This document shows, piece after piece, positions 7,822-16,081 of a stretch of 64,000 nt of DNA (position 1 is its first letter; every line of letters starts with the position of its first letter). Under the pieces are notes generated by a model. That model saw nothing but the letters and a program-made list of their open reading frames with translations, searched no databases and had not been told where the DNA came from. The stretch is from Kitasatospora aureofaciens (GTDB lineage Bacteria; Actinomycetota; Actinomycetes; Streptomycetales; Streptomycetaceae). The stretch covers positions 1-64,000 of the forward strand of contig JODU01000006.1 of NCBI GenBank assembly GCA_000720845.1. The letters run 5' to 3'. A program made the translations under genes and the position numbers.

Positions 7822-10044
7822 TCACCGCGCCTCGACGCTGATGACGCGGTCCTCCCCGGCGACGAGGTCGAGAGGTTCGGCGCCGGAGGGGGTCCTGAGT
7901 TCGATGCGGCGGGTGCGGTCCGGGCGCAGGACGGCCCTCGCGCTGCCGTCGGGCATCCAGGTCAGATCGACCGCTGCCCCGAACCGGGTCCGTACGCCCC
8001 TGAGTTCGCCCCGCGGGCAGGAGACGGGCAGGGCGGGCAGCAGGACCAGCCGGCCGGGGGTGGACTGCACGAGCATCTCGATGAGCACGGCGGGCAGGGC
8101 GTGCGCGGCGTCCGCGTTGTAGACGTCGCGGTGGGGGTAGTGCGCGCTCATCAGGGACGCGTGGAAGTAGTCGCCGCCGAGCACCCTGCCCAGGGCGTGG
8201 GCGACCCGGGCGCCGTCCCGGAGCCGGGCGGCGACCAGGGCGTGGTGGAGGTGGCCGTGGGCGGAGTCGTTCTCGGCGCCGCGCAGGGCGAGGGCGCGGT
8301 GGGCGGCCTCGGCGAGGCCGGGGGTGTCGTACGGGTTGATCTCGTCCAGCGGCCAGACGCCGTAGAGGTGGCTGAGGTGCCGGTGGTCGTAGGTGTCCGC
8401 CAGACCGGGCCACGCCCACTCGGCGAGCGCCCCGTCGGCGTTGACCCGGTGTGCGGGGAGGCTGTCGGCGAGGGCGCGCCAGCGGTCGGCGTGCTCGGGG
8501 TGGCGGTCGGCGGCGGTGCGCAGGGCGTGCCGGGCGGCGGAGAGGTCCATGGCCGCGTTCAGGGTGCCCCAGCTCGCGTTGGCGGGGCGGTTCTCGGGCG
8601 AGTAGGAGGGGACGACGACCAGGTGGCCGTGCTCGTCGGTGTGCTGGAGGAAGTCCTCGTAGAACAGGGCGGCTTCGGCCAGGGTGGCGGTGGTGCGGGG
8701 GTCCTCGGTGCCGTGGGTCTCGTCGTGGTCGACGAGGGGCTTGAGCAGCCAGTCGGCGCCCGCGGTCCACAGGTGAAGCGGGTACTCGCGGCTGAAGTGG
8801 TAGGTGTGGCCCGACTCGCCGTCGGTGTGCGAGGGCGCGACCACGCCGCGGGTGCCGAAGATCTCGCGGGCGTTGTCCCGCCAGTCGGGCAGTTGCCGGT
8901 GGACCAGCGCGGCGTGGGCCCCGGTGACCTCGGGGAGGGCGGCGGCCGCGGCGGAGGCGGTCTGCAGGTTGAGGTTGGCGTTGGTGGTGAAGGCGCCGGA
9001 CCAGGCGGTGTTCCAGTCGCCGGTCCACAGGCCGGTGAGGCGCGGCGGGAGCAGGCCGCTCGCCGACAGCAGGTGGTAGCGGCCGGCCGCGAAGAGGCGT
9101 TCCAGCAGGGCGGGGCCGCCGGGCCGGGCGAGCAGTTCCGAGCCCGGCAGGGCGCGTTCGGCGGGGTCGGCGGCGAGGTCGAGGGTGACGCGGTCGTAGG
9201 CCGTGCGGTGCCGGGTCAGATGCCGGGCGAGGAGGCCGTCGTACGAGGCCCCGTACGCGGCGCCGTCCAGCAGGTCGCGCAGGGCGCGGCTCTCGGCGAG
9301 CGTGTCCAGTTCGCCGGTGTGGCGGTGCACCCGGGTCAGCAGCAGCACCCCGGTGGCGCCCTCGACGAGGACGCCCGGCGGTACGAGCTTCGTGCTGCCG
9401 CCGGTGACGACGGCGAGGGTGACGCCGGTGTAGCCGAGGTCGCTGCCGGGGTAGCGGGCGCGCAGGGTGAGCAGGGCGCCGTCGGGGGTGAGGACCGCGC
9501 CGTGGCCGATGCCGAGCCCCGCCGGGGTGCCGGGGAGGCGGGGGTCGAGGGACAGGTCGAGGGTGAGGTGCGGGGCGGTGACGTGCTGGACGATCACGTC
9601 GTCGGCGCGGGAGACGAAGACTCCGCTGGTCCAGCCGGCGCGGGTGGCCGTGGTCTCGCCGGTGGTGAAGTCGACGGCGCGGCGGTAGGGGGCGTGGGTG
9701 TCCTGGGGTCGGTCGCCCGCGGGCCGGTTCAGACGCAGTTGGAAGGCCGGGTGGAAGGGGCGCACCCAGCGCAGCGGGCGGCCGTCGGTGAAGTCCTCGG
9801 CGGCGCCGGCGTCCCCGGCGAGCAGGCGGCCCTGGAGGGCGGGGAGCCCGGCGGCGAGCGCGGGCGGGCGGCGGTGGTCGTCGCCGTTGGGGCGGACCAG
9901 GGTGTGGTGGGTGACGATCACCCGGTCGGCGTTCGGATCGCCGAACACCAGGGCGCCGTGGTGGCCGTTGCCGCTCAGGAAGGCGTCCTCCCAGCGGGTG
10001 GCGGGCTCGGGCTCCCAGGTGCCGTGGACGGGCGTGCCGCTCAT
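7822..10044 (-). CDS. Glycoside hydrolase family 95 (alpha-L-fucosidase/galactosidase-like)
   Basis: A 740-residue protein with GH95 features throughout: N-terminal WEDAFLSGNGHHGALVFG, central TGLWTGDWNTAWSGAFTTNANLNLQ, and SHTDGESGHTYHF. Further on come PSYSPENRPANASWGT and HRHLSHLYGVWP. GH95 enzymes remove alpha-L-fucose or alpha-L-galactose, often from xyloglucan side chains. No signal peptide is visible, so it should act in the cytoplasm on imported oligosaccharides. It is the last gene of the importer operon; its ATG overlaps the GH42 stop (ATGA). Exact substrate is inferred. Confidence 0.88.
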   Translation of the reverse strand: MSGTPVHGTWEPEPATRWEDAFLSGNGHHGALVFGDPNADRVIVTHHTLVRPNGDDHRRPPALAAGLPALQGRLLAGDAGAAEDFTDGRPLRWVRPFHPAFQLRLNRPAGDRPQDTHAPYRRAVDFTTGETTATRAGWTSGVFVSRADDVIVQHVTAPHLTLDLSLDPRLPGTPAGLGIGHGAVLTPDGALLTLRARYPGSDLGYTGVTLAVVTGGSTKLVPPGVLVEGATGVLLLTRVHRHTGELDTLAESRALRDLLDGAAYGASYDGLLARHLTRHRTAYDRVTLDLAADPAERALPGSELLARPGGPALLERLFAAGRYHLLSASGLLPPRLTGLWTGDWNTAWSGAFTTNANLNLQTASAAAAALPEVTGAHAALVHRQLPDWRDNAREIFGTRGVVAPSHTDGESGHTYHFSREYPLHLWTAGADWLLKPLVDHDETHGTEDPRTTATLAEAALFYEDFLQHTDEHGHLVVVPSYSPENRPANASWGTLNAAMDLSAARHALRTAADRHPEHADRWRALADSLPAHRVNADGALAEWAWPGLADTYDHRHLSHLYGVWPLDEINPYDTPGLAEAAHRALALRGAENDSAHGHLHHALVAARLRDGARVAHALGRVLGGDYFHASLMSAHYPHRDVYNADAAHALPAVLIEMLVQSTPGRLVLLPALPVSCPRGELRGVRTRFGAAVDLTWMPDGSARAVLRPDRTRRIELRTPSGAEPLDLVAGEDRVISVEAR

Positions 10045-12023
10045 GACGTCGGCTCCGGGTCCCGCAGCACGGCCACGCCGTAGCGGCCAAGGGTGACGCG
10101 GTCGGTGACGAGGATGTCGGTGAGCAGCTCGCGGTGGGTGCCGGGGACCTCGACGGTGACCGGGTCACGGCCGTGGTGGAGCAGGAACAGCATGTCGCCC
10201 CGGCGTACCGCCTCGACGTCGGCCGGGAGGGCGTCGAGCACCGGGCGGGCGCCCGCGTCGGCGGCGGCGCGGGCGAGCAGGTCGCGCAGCGCGTCCGGCT
10301 CGGGGAGGGTCGAGAGGTACCAGGCGCCGCCCTTGCGCAGCACGGCCGGAAGTCCGTCCAGCTCGCCGCCCTCGTAGGGGATCGTCTCGGACGCGGTGCC
10401 GTCGGGTTCGATCTCCTCCGACCAGAGGGTGCCGCGGAAGCCGTCGCAGTCGGCGCTCTCGTCGGCGTCCAGGGGCCACCACTCGTGCAGGGTGCGGATG
10501 CCGAACAGCTCGCGCAGCCGGGCGTCCATGCCGCCGGGCCGGACGCGGTCGTCCAGGTCGGCGACGCCGGTGAGGAAGCCGCAGACGAGGGTGCCGCCGC
10601 CGCGGACGTGGGCGAGGAGGTTGTCGATCGCCGTGTCGCCGAGCGCGTAGAGCTGCGGGACGACGACGACCTTGTACGGGGTGAGGTCGTCCTCCGGGTG
10701 GGCGAAGTCGGTGGTGAGGTGGGCCCGCCACAGCGCACGGTGCCAGGCGCGCAGCACGTCCGCGTGGTCGACGCGGGCAGAGGGGCGGGCCTCCTGGTCG
10801 GCGGCCCACCAGGAGTGCCAGTCGTGCAGGACGGCGATGTCGGCGCTGATCGTGCCCCCGGCCGCGTACGGGCCCAGTCTCGCGAGGTCGGCGCCGAGCC
10901 GTACGACCTCTTGGTAGGTGCGCCCCTCCTCCCCCGCGTGGCTGACCATGCCGGAGTGGAACTTCTCCGCGCCCTGCCGTGACTGGCGCCACTGGAAGTA
11001 GCAGACGGCGTCGGCACCGCGGGCCACCGCCTGGAGCGACCAGAGGCGGTTCAGGCCCCGCGGCTTGGGGTGGTTCACTGCGCGCCAGTTGACGGGTCCG
11101 GCCGCCTGTTCCATGAGCATCCACGGGCCGCGGGCCTGGGAGCGGGTCATGTCCTGGACCAGGGCGCCCTCCTGGGCGCCGAAGGGGTCGCGCGGGTCGG
11201 GGTAGAGGTCGACGGAGACGACGTCCTCCTCCTCGGCCCAGCGCCAGGCGTCCTGGCCGGACCACAGCGGCATGAAGTTGGTGGTGACCGGGATGTGCGG
11301 GGTGTGGCGGCGGACGATGTCGCGCTCGGCGGTGAAGCACTCCAGGAGCATGTCGGAGGTGAAGCGCCGGAAGTCCAGGACCTGGGCGGGGTTCTTCAGG
11401 TAGTGGGCGTGGCGGGGTGGGGCGACCTCGGCCCAGTCGCCGTAGCCCTGGCTCCAGAAGGCGGTCCCCCAGGCGGTGTTGAGGGCGTCGAGGGTGCCGT
11501 AGCGGTCCTGGAGCCAGCGGCGGAATCGGGTGGCGGCCTCGTCGCCGTAGTCGTAGGTGCAGTACTCGTTGTTGATGTGCCACAGGGTGAGGGCGGGATG
11601 CGCCCCGTACCGCGCGGCCAGGGCCTCCGTGATGGCGGCGGCGTGGCGGCGGTAGACGGTGCTGGAGTGCGAGAAGTGCTGCCGGCCTCCCCACCACTCG
11701 GTGCGGCCCTCCGCGTCGCGGGGCAGGGTGTCGGGGTGGAGCCGGCCCAGCCAGGGCGGGGGCGAGGCGGTGGGGGTGGCGAGGACGACGCCGATGCCGC
11801 TCTCGTGCATCAGGTCCATGAGCCGGTCCAGCCAGCCGAAGTCGTGGACTCCGGGGCGTGGTTCGAGCCTGGACCAGGAGAAGACGCCGAGGGTGACGGT
11901 GTTGACGCCGGCGGCCCTCATCAGCCGGACGTCCTCGGGCCAGGTCTCCTCGGGCCACTGCTCGGGGTTGTAGTCGCCGCCGTAGAGGATGCGCCGGCCG
12001 GTGGCGTCCGACAGGTTCGGCAT
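10041..12023 (-). CDS. Beta-galactosidase, glycoside hydrolase family 42
   Basis: A 660-residue GH42 enzyme. The N-terminal barrel starts with ILYGGDYNPEQWPEETWPED. The acid/base Glu is in LWHINNEYC and the nucleophile Glu is in WMLMEQAAGPVNWR. A trimerisation/glutamine-amidotransferase-like domain and a small beta domain follow. There is no signal peptide, so it is predicted to be cytoplasmic and to cleave terminal beta-D-galactosyl or alpha-L-arabinosyl residues from imported oligosaccharides. Its start codon overlaps the upstream permease stop by one base and its stop overlaps the GH95 start, so the three genes are translationally coupled. Confidence 0.92.
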   Translation of the reverse strand: MPNLSDATGRRILYGGDYNPEQWPEETWPEDVRLMRAAGVNTVTLGVFSWSRLEPRPGVHDFGWLDRLMDLMHESGIGVVLATPTASPPPWLGRLHPDTLPRDAEGRTEWWGGRQHFSHSSTVYRRHAAAITEALAARYGAHPALTLWHINNEYCTYDYGDEAATRFRRWLQDRYGTLDALNTAWGTAFWSQGYGDWAEVAPPRHAHYLKNPAQVLDFRRFTSDMLLECFTAERDIVRRHTPHIPVTTNFMPLWSGQDAWRWAEEEDVVSVDLYPDPRDPFGAQEGALVQDMTRSQARGPWMLMEQAAGPVNWRAVNHPKPRGLNRLWSLQAVARGADAVCYFQWRQSRQGAEKFHSGMVSHAGEEGRTYQEVVRLGADLARLGPYAAGGTISADIAVLHDWHSWWAADQEARPSARVDHADVLRAWHRALWRAHLTTDFAHPEDDLTPYKVVVVPQLYALGDTAIDNLLAHVRGGGTLVCGFLTGVADLDDRVRPGGMDARLRELFGIRTLHEWWPLDADESADCDGFRGTLWSEEIEPDGTASETIPYEGGELDGLPAVLRKGGAWYLSTLPEPDALRDLLARAAADAGARPVLDALPADVEAVRRGDMLFLLHHGRDPVTVEVPGTHRELLTDILVTDRVTLGRYGVAVLRDPEPTS

Positions 12024-12994
12024 CAGCCCTTCACCGCCCCGGTGAGCATGCCCTTCTTGAAGTGGCGCTGGACGAAGGGCGACAGCACGGCCACCGGCAG
12101 CAGGGCCATGACCATCACGGCCATCTGGACGGCCAGTCCGGACAGTTCGCCGGTCTTGATGGCCTGTCCGAGACCGACCGGCGCCTCCTGCTTCTGCACC
12201 AGCTGGATCATGACGTTCTGCAGGGGCAGCATGTCCTGGTCGTTCAGGTAGAGGGAGGCGTTGAACCAGGCGCTCCAGTAGCCGACCGCGTAGAACAGGG
12301 TGATCACCGCGACGACCGCGCGGGACAGCGGCAGGACGATCTGCCACAGGATGCGCAGGTCCCCGGCGCCGTCGATGCGGGCGCTGTCGATCAGCTCCTG
12401 GGAGATGCCCATGAAGAAGCCGCGCAGTACCAGGATGTTGAAGACGCTGATCGCGCTCGGCAGGATCAGCGCGAGGTAGGTGTCCGTCAGGCCCAGCGAC
12501 TGCACCAGCAGGTAGGTGGGGATGAGACCCGCGCTGAAGAACATCGTGGCGAGCAGCACCATGAGGATCCAGCGGTGGCCCAGCGAACCGCTGCGGGAGA
12601 GCCCGTAGGCGCACAGCACGGACACCGCCATGGAGAACAGGGTGCCGACGAGGGTGATGCCGATGCTGACGAGGGCGGCGCGGGTGACCTGGCCGCCGCT
12701 GAGCAGTTCCTGGTAGGCGACGAAGGTGATGTCCTTGGGGATCATCACCAGGCCGCCGGCCTCGTCGATGGACTTGCGGCTGGACACGCTGGTGACGACG
12801 ACGATCCACAGCGGGAACAGGATGGCCAGGGAGGCCAGGAGCAGCACGAGCCCCTTGCCGGCGACTCCGGCCCGGCTGGGCTTCTCCTCCCACACGGGGC
12901 GGGGCGGGGCCGCCCACGGGCGGGGCCTCGGCGCGGCCGGGCCGCTCGCGGCGGCCGCTTCTCGTACGGCGGTCGCTTCGGGTACGGCGGTCAC
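12023..12994 (-). CDS. Carbohydrate ABC transporter permease (LplC/MalG type)
   Basis: A 323-residue inner-membrane permease of a CUT1 sugar importer. After a Pro/Ala-rich N-terminus of about 50 residues there are about six membrane segments. The EAA loop, which contacts the ATPase, reads ELIDSARIDGAGDLRILWQI. The GTG start at 12994 overlaps the stop of the partner permease (GTGA). No ATPase gene is present in this operon, so it probably uses a shared MsiK-type ATPase encoded elsewhere, as is usual for Streptomyces CUT1 importers. Confidence 0.9.
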   Translation of the reverse strand: MTAVPEATAVREAAAASGPAAPRPRPWAAPPRPVWEEKPSRAGVAGKGLVLLLASLAILFPLWIVVVTSVSSRKSIDEAGGLVMIPKDITFVAYQELLSGGQVTRAALVSIGITLVGTLFSMAVSVLCAYGLSRSGSLGHRWILMVLLATMFFSAGLIPTYLLVQSLGLTDTYLALILPSAISVFNILVLRGFFMGISQELIDSARIDGAGDLRILWQIVLPLSRAVVAVITLFYAVGYWSAWFNASLYLNDQDMLPLQNVMIQLVQKQEAPVGLGQAIKTGELSGLAVQMAVMVMALLPVAVLSPFVQRHFKKGMLTGAVKG

Positions 12995-14028
12995 TTCTTG
13001 TACACCCCCTGCTCGCCCATGAGGTGGGCCACCTTGTTGGCCACCAGCACCAGGCCGAGGCTGATGACGCCCTTGACGAGCCCGGCGGCGGCCGCGTAGC
13101 CGAAGTCCTGGTTGCGCACGCCGTTCCACCACACGAAGGTGTCGAGGACCTCCGCCGCGCCCGGTCCCACGGCGTCGCGCTGCAGCAGGATCTGTTCGAA
13201 GCCCACGGTGAGGGCGTCGCCGACGCGCAGCACCAGCAGCAGGGCGATCACCGGGCGCAGCGCGGGCAGCGTGACGTGCCACATGCGGCGCCAGCGGTTC
13301 GCGCCGTCCATCGCGGCCGCCTCGTACAGGTCGGGGCTGACCGAGGCGAGGGCGGCGAGGAAGACGATGATCCCCCAGCCGGCGTCCTTCCACACGCTCT
13401 GCGCGGTGACCAGGAACTTGAAGGTGTCCGGGTCGGTCATGACGCTGAGCCCGTCGTACCCGTGGTCGCGCAGCAGCTGGGACAGCAGCCCGGCGCCGCC
13501 GAGCAGCTGCTGGAAGACGGCGATGACCAGCACCCACGAGAAGAAGTGCGGCAGGTAGAGGATGGCCTGCGAGATCGCCCGCACCCGGGGCCTGACCACG
13601 CTGTTGATGAGCAGCGCGAGCCCGATGGGGATCGGGAAGTACAGCAGGAGCTGGAGCGCGAAGAGCACGAGCGTGTTGCGCACCGAGTTCCAGAAAGCGG
13701 AGTCCTCGAAGATCCGCTGGAAGTTCTCCAGGCCCACCCACGGGCTGTGCAGCATGGAGACGACGCCGTTGTCGGAGATGTACGGGTCGTACTCCTGGAA
13801 GGCGACCACGTTTCCGAAGATCGGCACGTAGTTGAAGAGCAGCACCAGCAGCACGGCCGGCAGGGTCATCAGCAGCAGTACGCGGTCGCGCCGGAACCGC
13901 AGCCGCAGGCTCAGCTTCCCCGGGTTCCGCTTTCCGCCGCGGGGGCCGGCGGCGTCGCCGGACGCCACCGGGGTCTTCTTCGTCGTATCGGCCTCGGTCC
14001 TGGTCCGAGGCACCGTGCTGTGGGACAC
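12991..14028 (-). CDS. Carbohydrate ABC transporter permease (LplB type)
   Basis: A 345-residue membrane permease that pairs with the downstream permease. It has a charged cytoplasmic N-terminus of about 45 residues. Six membrane segments follow, starting with LLLMTLPAVLLVLLFNYVPI. The EAA loop is DLYEAAAMDGANRWRRMWHV. The family is the LplB/YtcP/YteP group, which often imports plant-derived oligosaccharides. The GTG at 14028 has AGGAGAAC upstream. The gene lies 27 bases downstream of the binding-protein gene. Confidence 0.9.
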   Translation of the reverse strand: MSHSTVPRTRTEADTTKKTPVASGDAAGPRGGKRNPGKLSLRLRFRRDRVLLLMTLPAVLLVLLFNYVPIFGNVVAFQEYDPYISDNGVVSMLHSPWVGLENFQRIFEDSAFWNSVRNTLVLFALQLLLYFPIPIGLALLINSVVRPRVRAISQAILYLPHFFSWVLVIAVFQQLLGGAGLLSQLLRDHGYDGLSVMTDPDTFKFLVTAQSVWKDAGWGIIVFLAALASVSPDLYEAAAMDGANRWRRMWHVTLPALRPVIALLLVLRVGDALTVGFEQILLQRDAVGPGAAEVLDTFVWWNGVRNQDFGYAAAAGLVKGVISLGLVLVANKVAHLMGEQGVYKK

Positions 14029-14055
14029 GGTGGTTCTCCTTGCCTCGGTACCTGG

Positions 14056-15741
14056 TCAGCCGGCCGCCGGCCCGTTCTCGTCGAGGAGCTTCTGATACCA
14101 GTCGCGCAGCTTGTCCCCGCCCTTGCTCTTCCAGTCGGAGACGGCCTGCTGCATGTCGCCGATCTTCTTGCGGCCGCGGACGATGTCGTCCTCCAGCTGC
14201 TCGAAGTCGTTGGAGAGGTTGGTGTAGCGGGCGGGCTCGACGATCTGCATGCCGTAGAACGTGGGCTTCTTGGTGACGGCGCCCGTCCGCTGCTGCCACT
14301 CGACCTGCCCCCTGGCGACCTCGGGGAAGTCGGGGTGGGCGATGGTCGCCGCGGGACTCGCCACCATCACGTAGGCGTTCATCACGTCGATGTTGCCCTG
14401 GTCGGTCTTGGTGGGCACGCCGTCCTTGACGGTGTAGTGGGTGCCCTCGACGCCGTAGTTGGTGGCCATGTACTCCTTGGTGCCGTACGGCGCGGCGGTG
14501 ACGTTGGCGACGGCCAGCACGTCGCGGATCACGGCCTTGGACGCCTTCTTGTTGACGAAGGCGAAGATGCTGGCCGGGTTCTGCGCCCACAGCTTGGGTG
14601 CGCCGCCGTCGTGCCCGAAGAAGTCCATGCCCCAGATCTTGAACTCGGGATTCTGGGTGGCCTGTTCCGCGGTGCGGCTCCACCACTGGGAGATGTCCTG
14701 GTTGTAGACGAGGAACTCGCCGGCGGCGAACTTGGGTCCGGGGTCGGCGGCGTTGGACTTGCCGAGCTTGGCGTCGGGGTGCACGACACCGGCGGCGAAC
14801 AGCTTGCGCGTCCACTCCAGCGCTTCGAGGTACTCGTCGGTCTCGGCGCGGTAGACCAGCTTGCCGTCGACCTGGTTCCAGCCGAGCGACTTCTCGTTGC
14901 CGGAGAGCACACCGAAGGCGTTGAAGGCGGTCCACTTCATGTCCAGGCAGGCCCAGCGCTTGGCCCGGGCGTTGGTGGCGTCCTTGGCGAAGGCCATGAA
15001 CTCGTCGCAGGACCGGGGGGTTTCGTAGCCCTCCTTCTCGAAGATGTCCTGCCGGTACAGCGGCACGATGCCGGACACGTACGAGGACGGCATCGGCAGG
15101 CCGAGCAGCTTGCCGCCGAAGATGGACCGCCGCCAGGCGTCCGTGGGGATCGCGGCGAGGTTCGGGTACTCCTTGACCGCGTCGCCGGACAGATAGGGGC
15201 CGAGGTCGGCGAACTTGCCGATGATGGCACTGGGTATCTTCCCGGTCATGTTCCAGCCGGGCACGACCACCACGTCCGGCACCTCGCTGGAGGCGAGGAC
15301 CGCGCCGAGCTTCTGGTCGTAGGTGTTGCCGTCCTGGTTCTGCCAGACCACGTCGACGCCGATGAGGTCGTTCATCGCCCGGTAGTAGGCGTTGTCCGCC
15401 TTGGGCGGGGACCCCCAGAACGGCGACATGACGGTGACCTCGCCGCCCTTGCCGAGCTTCTTCGGCACCGAGGTCTTCAGCTCCGCGAGGTCGAGCTTGC
15501 TCGTGAAGCCGACCGCGGAGCCGTTCTTGCTGGGGATGTCGGGCGTGACGACGTTGCCCGCCACGTACGCCGGCAGCAGCTTCTCGGCGTCCTTGCCCGA
15601 CGTGGTGCCGTCGCGCGAGCCTCCGTCGGATCCGCCGCAGGCGGAGAGCAGCGGCACCCCTCCCGCCACCGCCGCGGTGGCGACCGCGGTGGAGGCGAGG
15701 AAACTTCTCCGGCTGGGACCGGAGGCGGCGTTCGGCGTCAT
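14056..15741 (-). CDS. Sugar ABC transporter substrate-binding lipoprotein (LplA type)
   Basis: A 561-residue extracellular solute-binding protein. The N-terminus carries a twin-arginine motif (SRRSFLAST) and a lipobox (PLLSAC), so it is predicted to be Tat-exported and lipid-anchored, as common in Streptomyces. The long length matches LplA/YtcQ-type binding proteins for large oligosaccharides. It is the first gene of the five-gene operon binding protein-permease-permease-GH42-GH95. A LacI operator (15843) lies 101 bases upstream of the start and the divergent GH3 gene lies beyond. The ligand is unknown; the encoded glycosidases suggest a fucosylated/galactosylated plant-wall oligosaccharide. 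Confidence 0.92.
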   Translation of the reverse strand: MTPNAASGPSRRSFLASTAVATAAVAGGVPLLSACGGSDGGSRDGTTSGKDAEKLLPAYVAGNVVTPDIPSKNGSAVGFTSKLDLAELKTSVPKKLGKGGEVTVMSPFWGSPPKADNAYYRAMNDLIGVDVVWQNQDGNTYDQKLGAVLASSEVPDVVVVPGWNMTGKIPSAIIGKFADLGPYLSGDAVKEYPNLAAIPTDAWRRSIFGGKLLGLPMPSSYVSGIVPLYRQDIFEKEGYETPRSCDEFMAFAKDATNARAKRWACLDMKWTAFNAFGVLSGNEKSLGWNQVDGKLVYRAETDEYLEALEWTRKLFAAGVVHPDAKLGKSNAADPGPKFAAGEFLVYNQDISQWWSRTAEQATQNPEFKIWGMDFFGHDGGAPKLWAQNPASIFAFVNKKASKAVIRDVLAVANVTAAPYGTKEYMATNYGVEGTHYTVKDGVPTKTDQGNIDVMNAYVMVASPAATIAHPDFPEVARGQVEWQQRTGAVTKKPTFYGMQIVEPARYTNLSNDFEQLEDDIVRGRKKIGDMQQAVSDWKSKGGDKLRDWYQKLLDENGPAAG

Positions 15742-15842
15742 TTGCGTCAACCCTTCGTGCCTTCGTGGCGCACCAGGACAGCCGACGGGGCGTCGGCTGC
15801 GGTGTGTTGAGGGAACTGAGATGCGGCGTGTGGCCAAGCATG

Positions 15843-15856
15843 TCGAAGCGCTTCGA
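15843..15856. promoter_or_regulatory. LacI-family operator O3, upstream of the importer operon
   Basis: Perfect copy of TCGAAGCGCTTCGA, identical to the sites at 5262 and 16034. It sits where the leftward importer promoter is expected, so it should control the binding protein, permeases, GH42 and GH95. Confidence 0.8.
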
Positions 15857-15867
15857 TGTTGCAGCGA

Positions 15868-15880
15868 GGTTAAGTTAACC
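15868..15880. promoter_or_regulatory. Short palindrome in the importer/GH3 divergent promoter
   Basis: GGTTAA-G-TTAACC is a perfect, AT-rich inverted repeat in a GC-rich 340-base intergenic region (15742-16081). It lies between operators O3 and O4. It could be a second regulator site or part of the leftward promoter. Nothing else recognisable is seen in this intergenic stretch. Confidence 0.4.
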
Positions 15881-16033
15881 CCTCGGGGGGCACAAGGGTC
15901 GTCCCCAAGATTCCTGACCGACGCCTTCGGCTACGGTGCTGGCCGAACTCCTCCTTCCCACGTTGCAATGGCTCGCGGGCAGGGCCGCGATCCGGTGCAG
16001 TGTCTTGACACCCACCCAGGGCTGCACAGAGCA

Positions 16034-16047
16034 TCGAAGCGCTTCGA
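16034..16047. promoter_or_regulatory. LacI-family operator O4, upstream of the GH3 gene
   Basis: Third perfect copy of TCGAAGCGCTTCGA. It ends 34 bases before the GH3 start codon, a repressing position for the rightward promoter. Confidence 0.8.
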
Positions 16048-16081
16048 CGTCCTACCCGCACCATCGCAAGGGGACCTCCAC

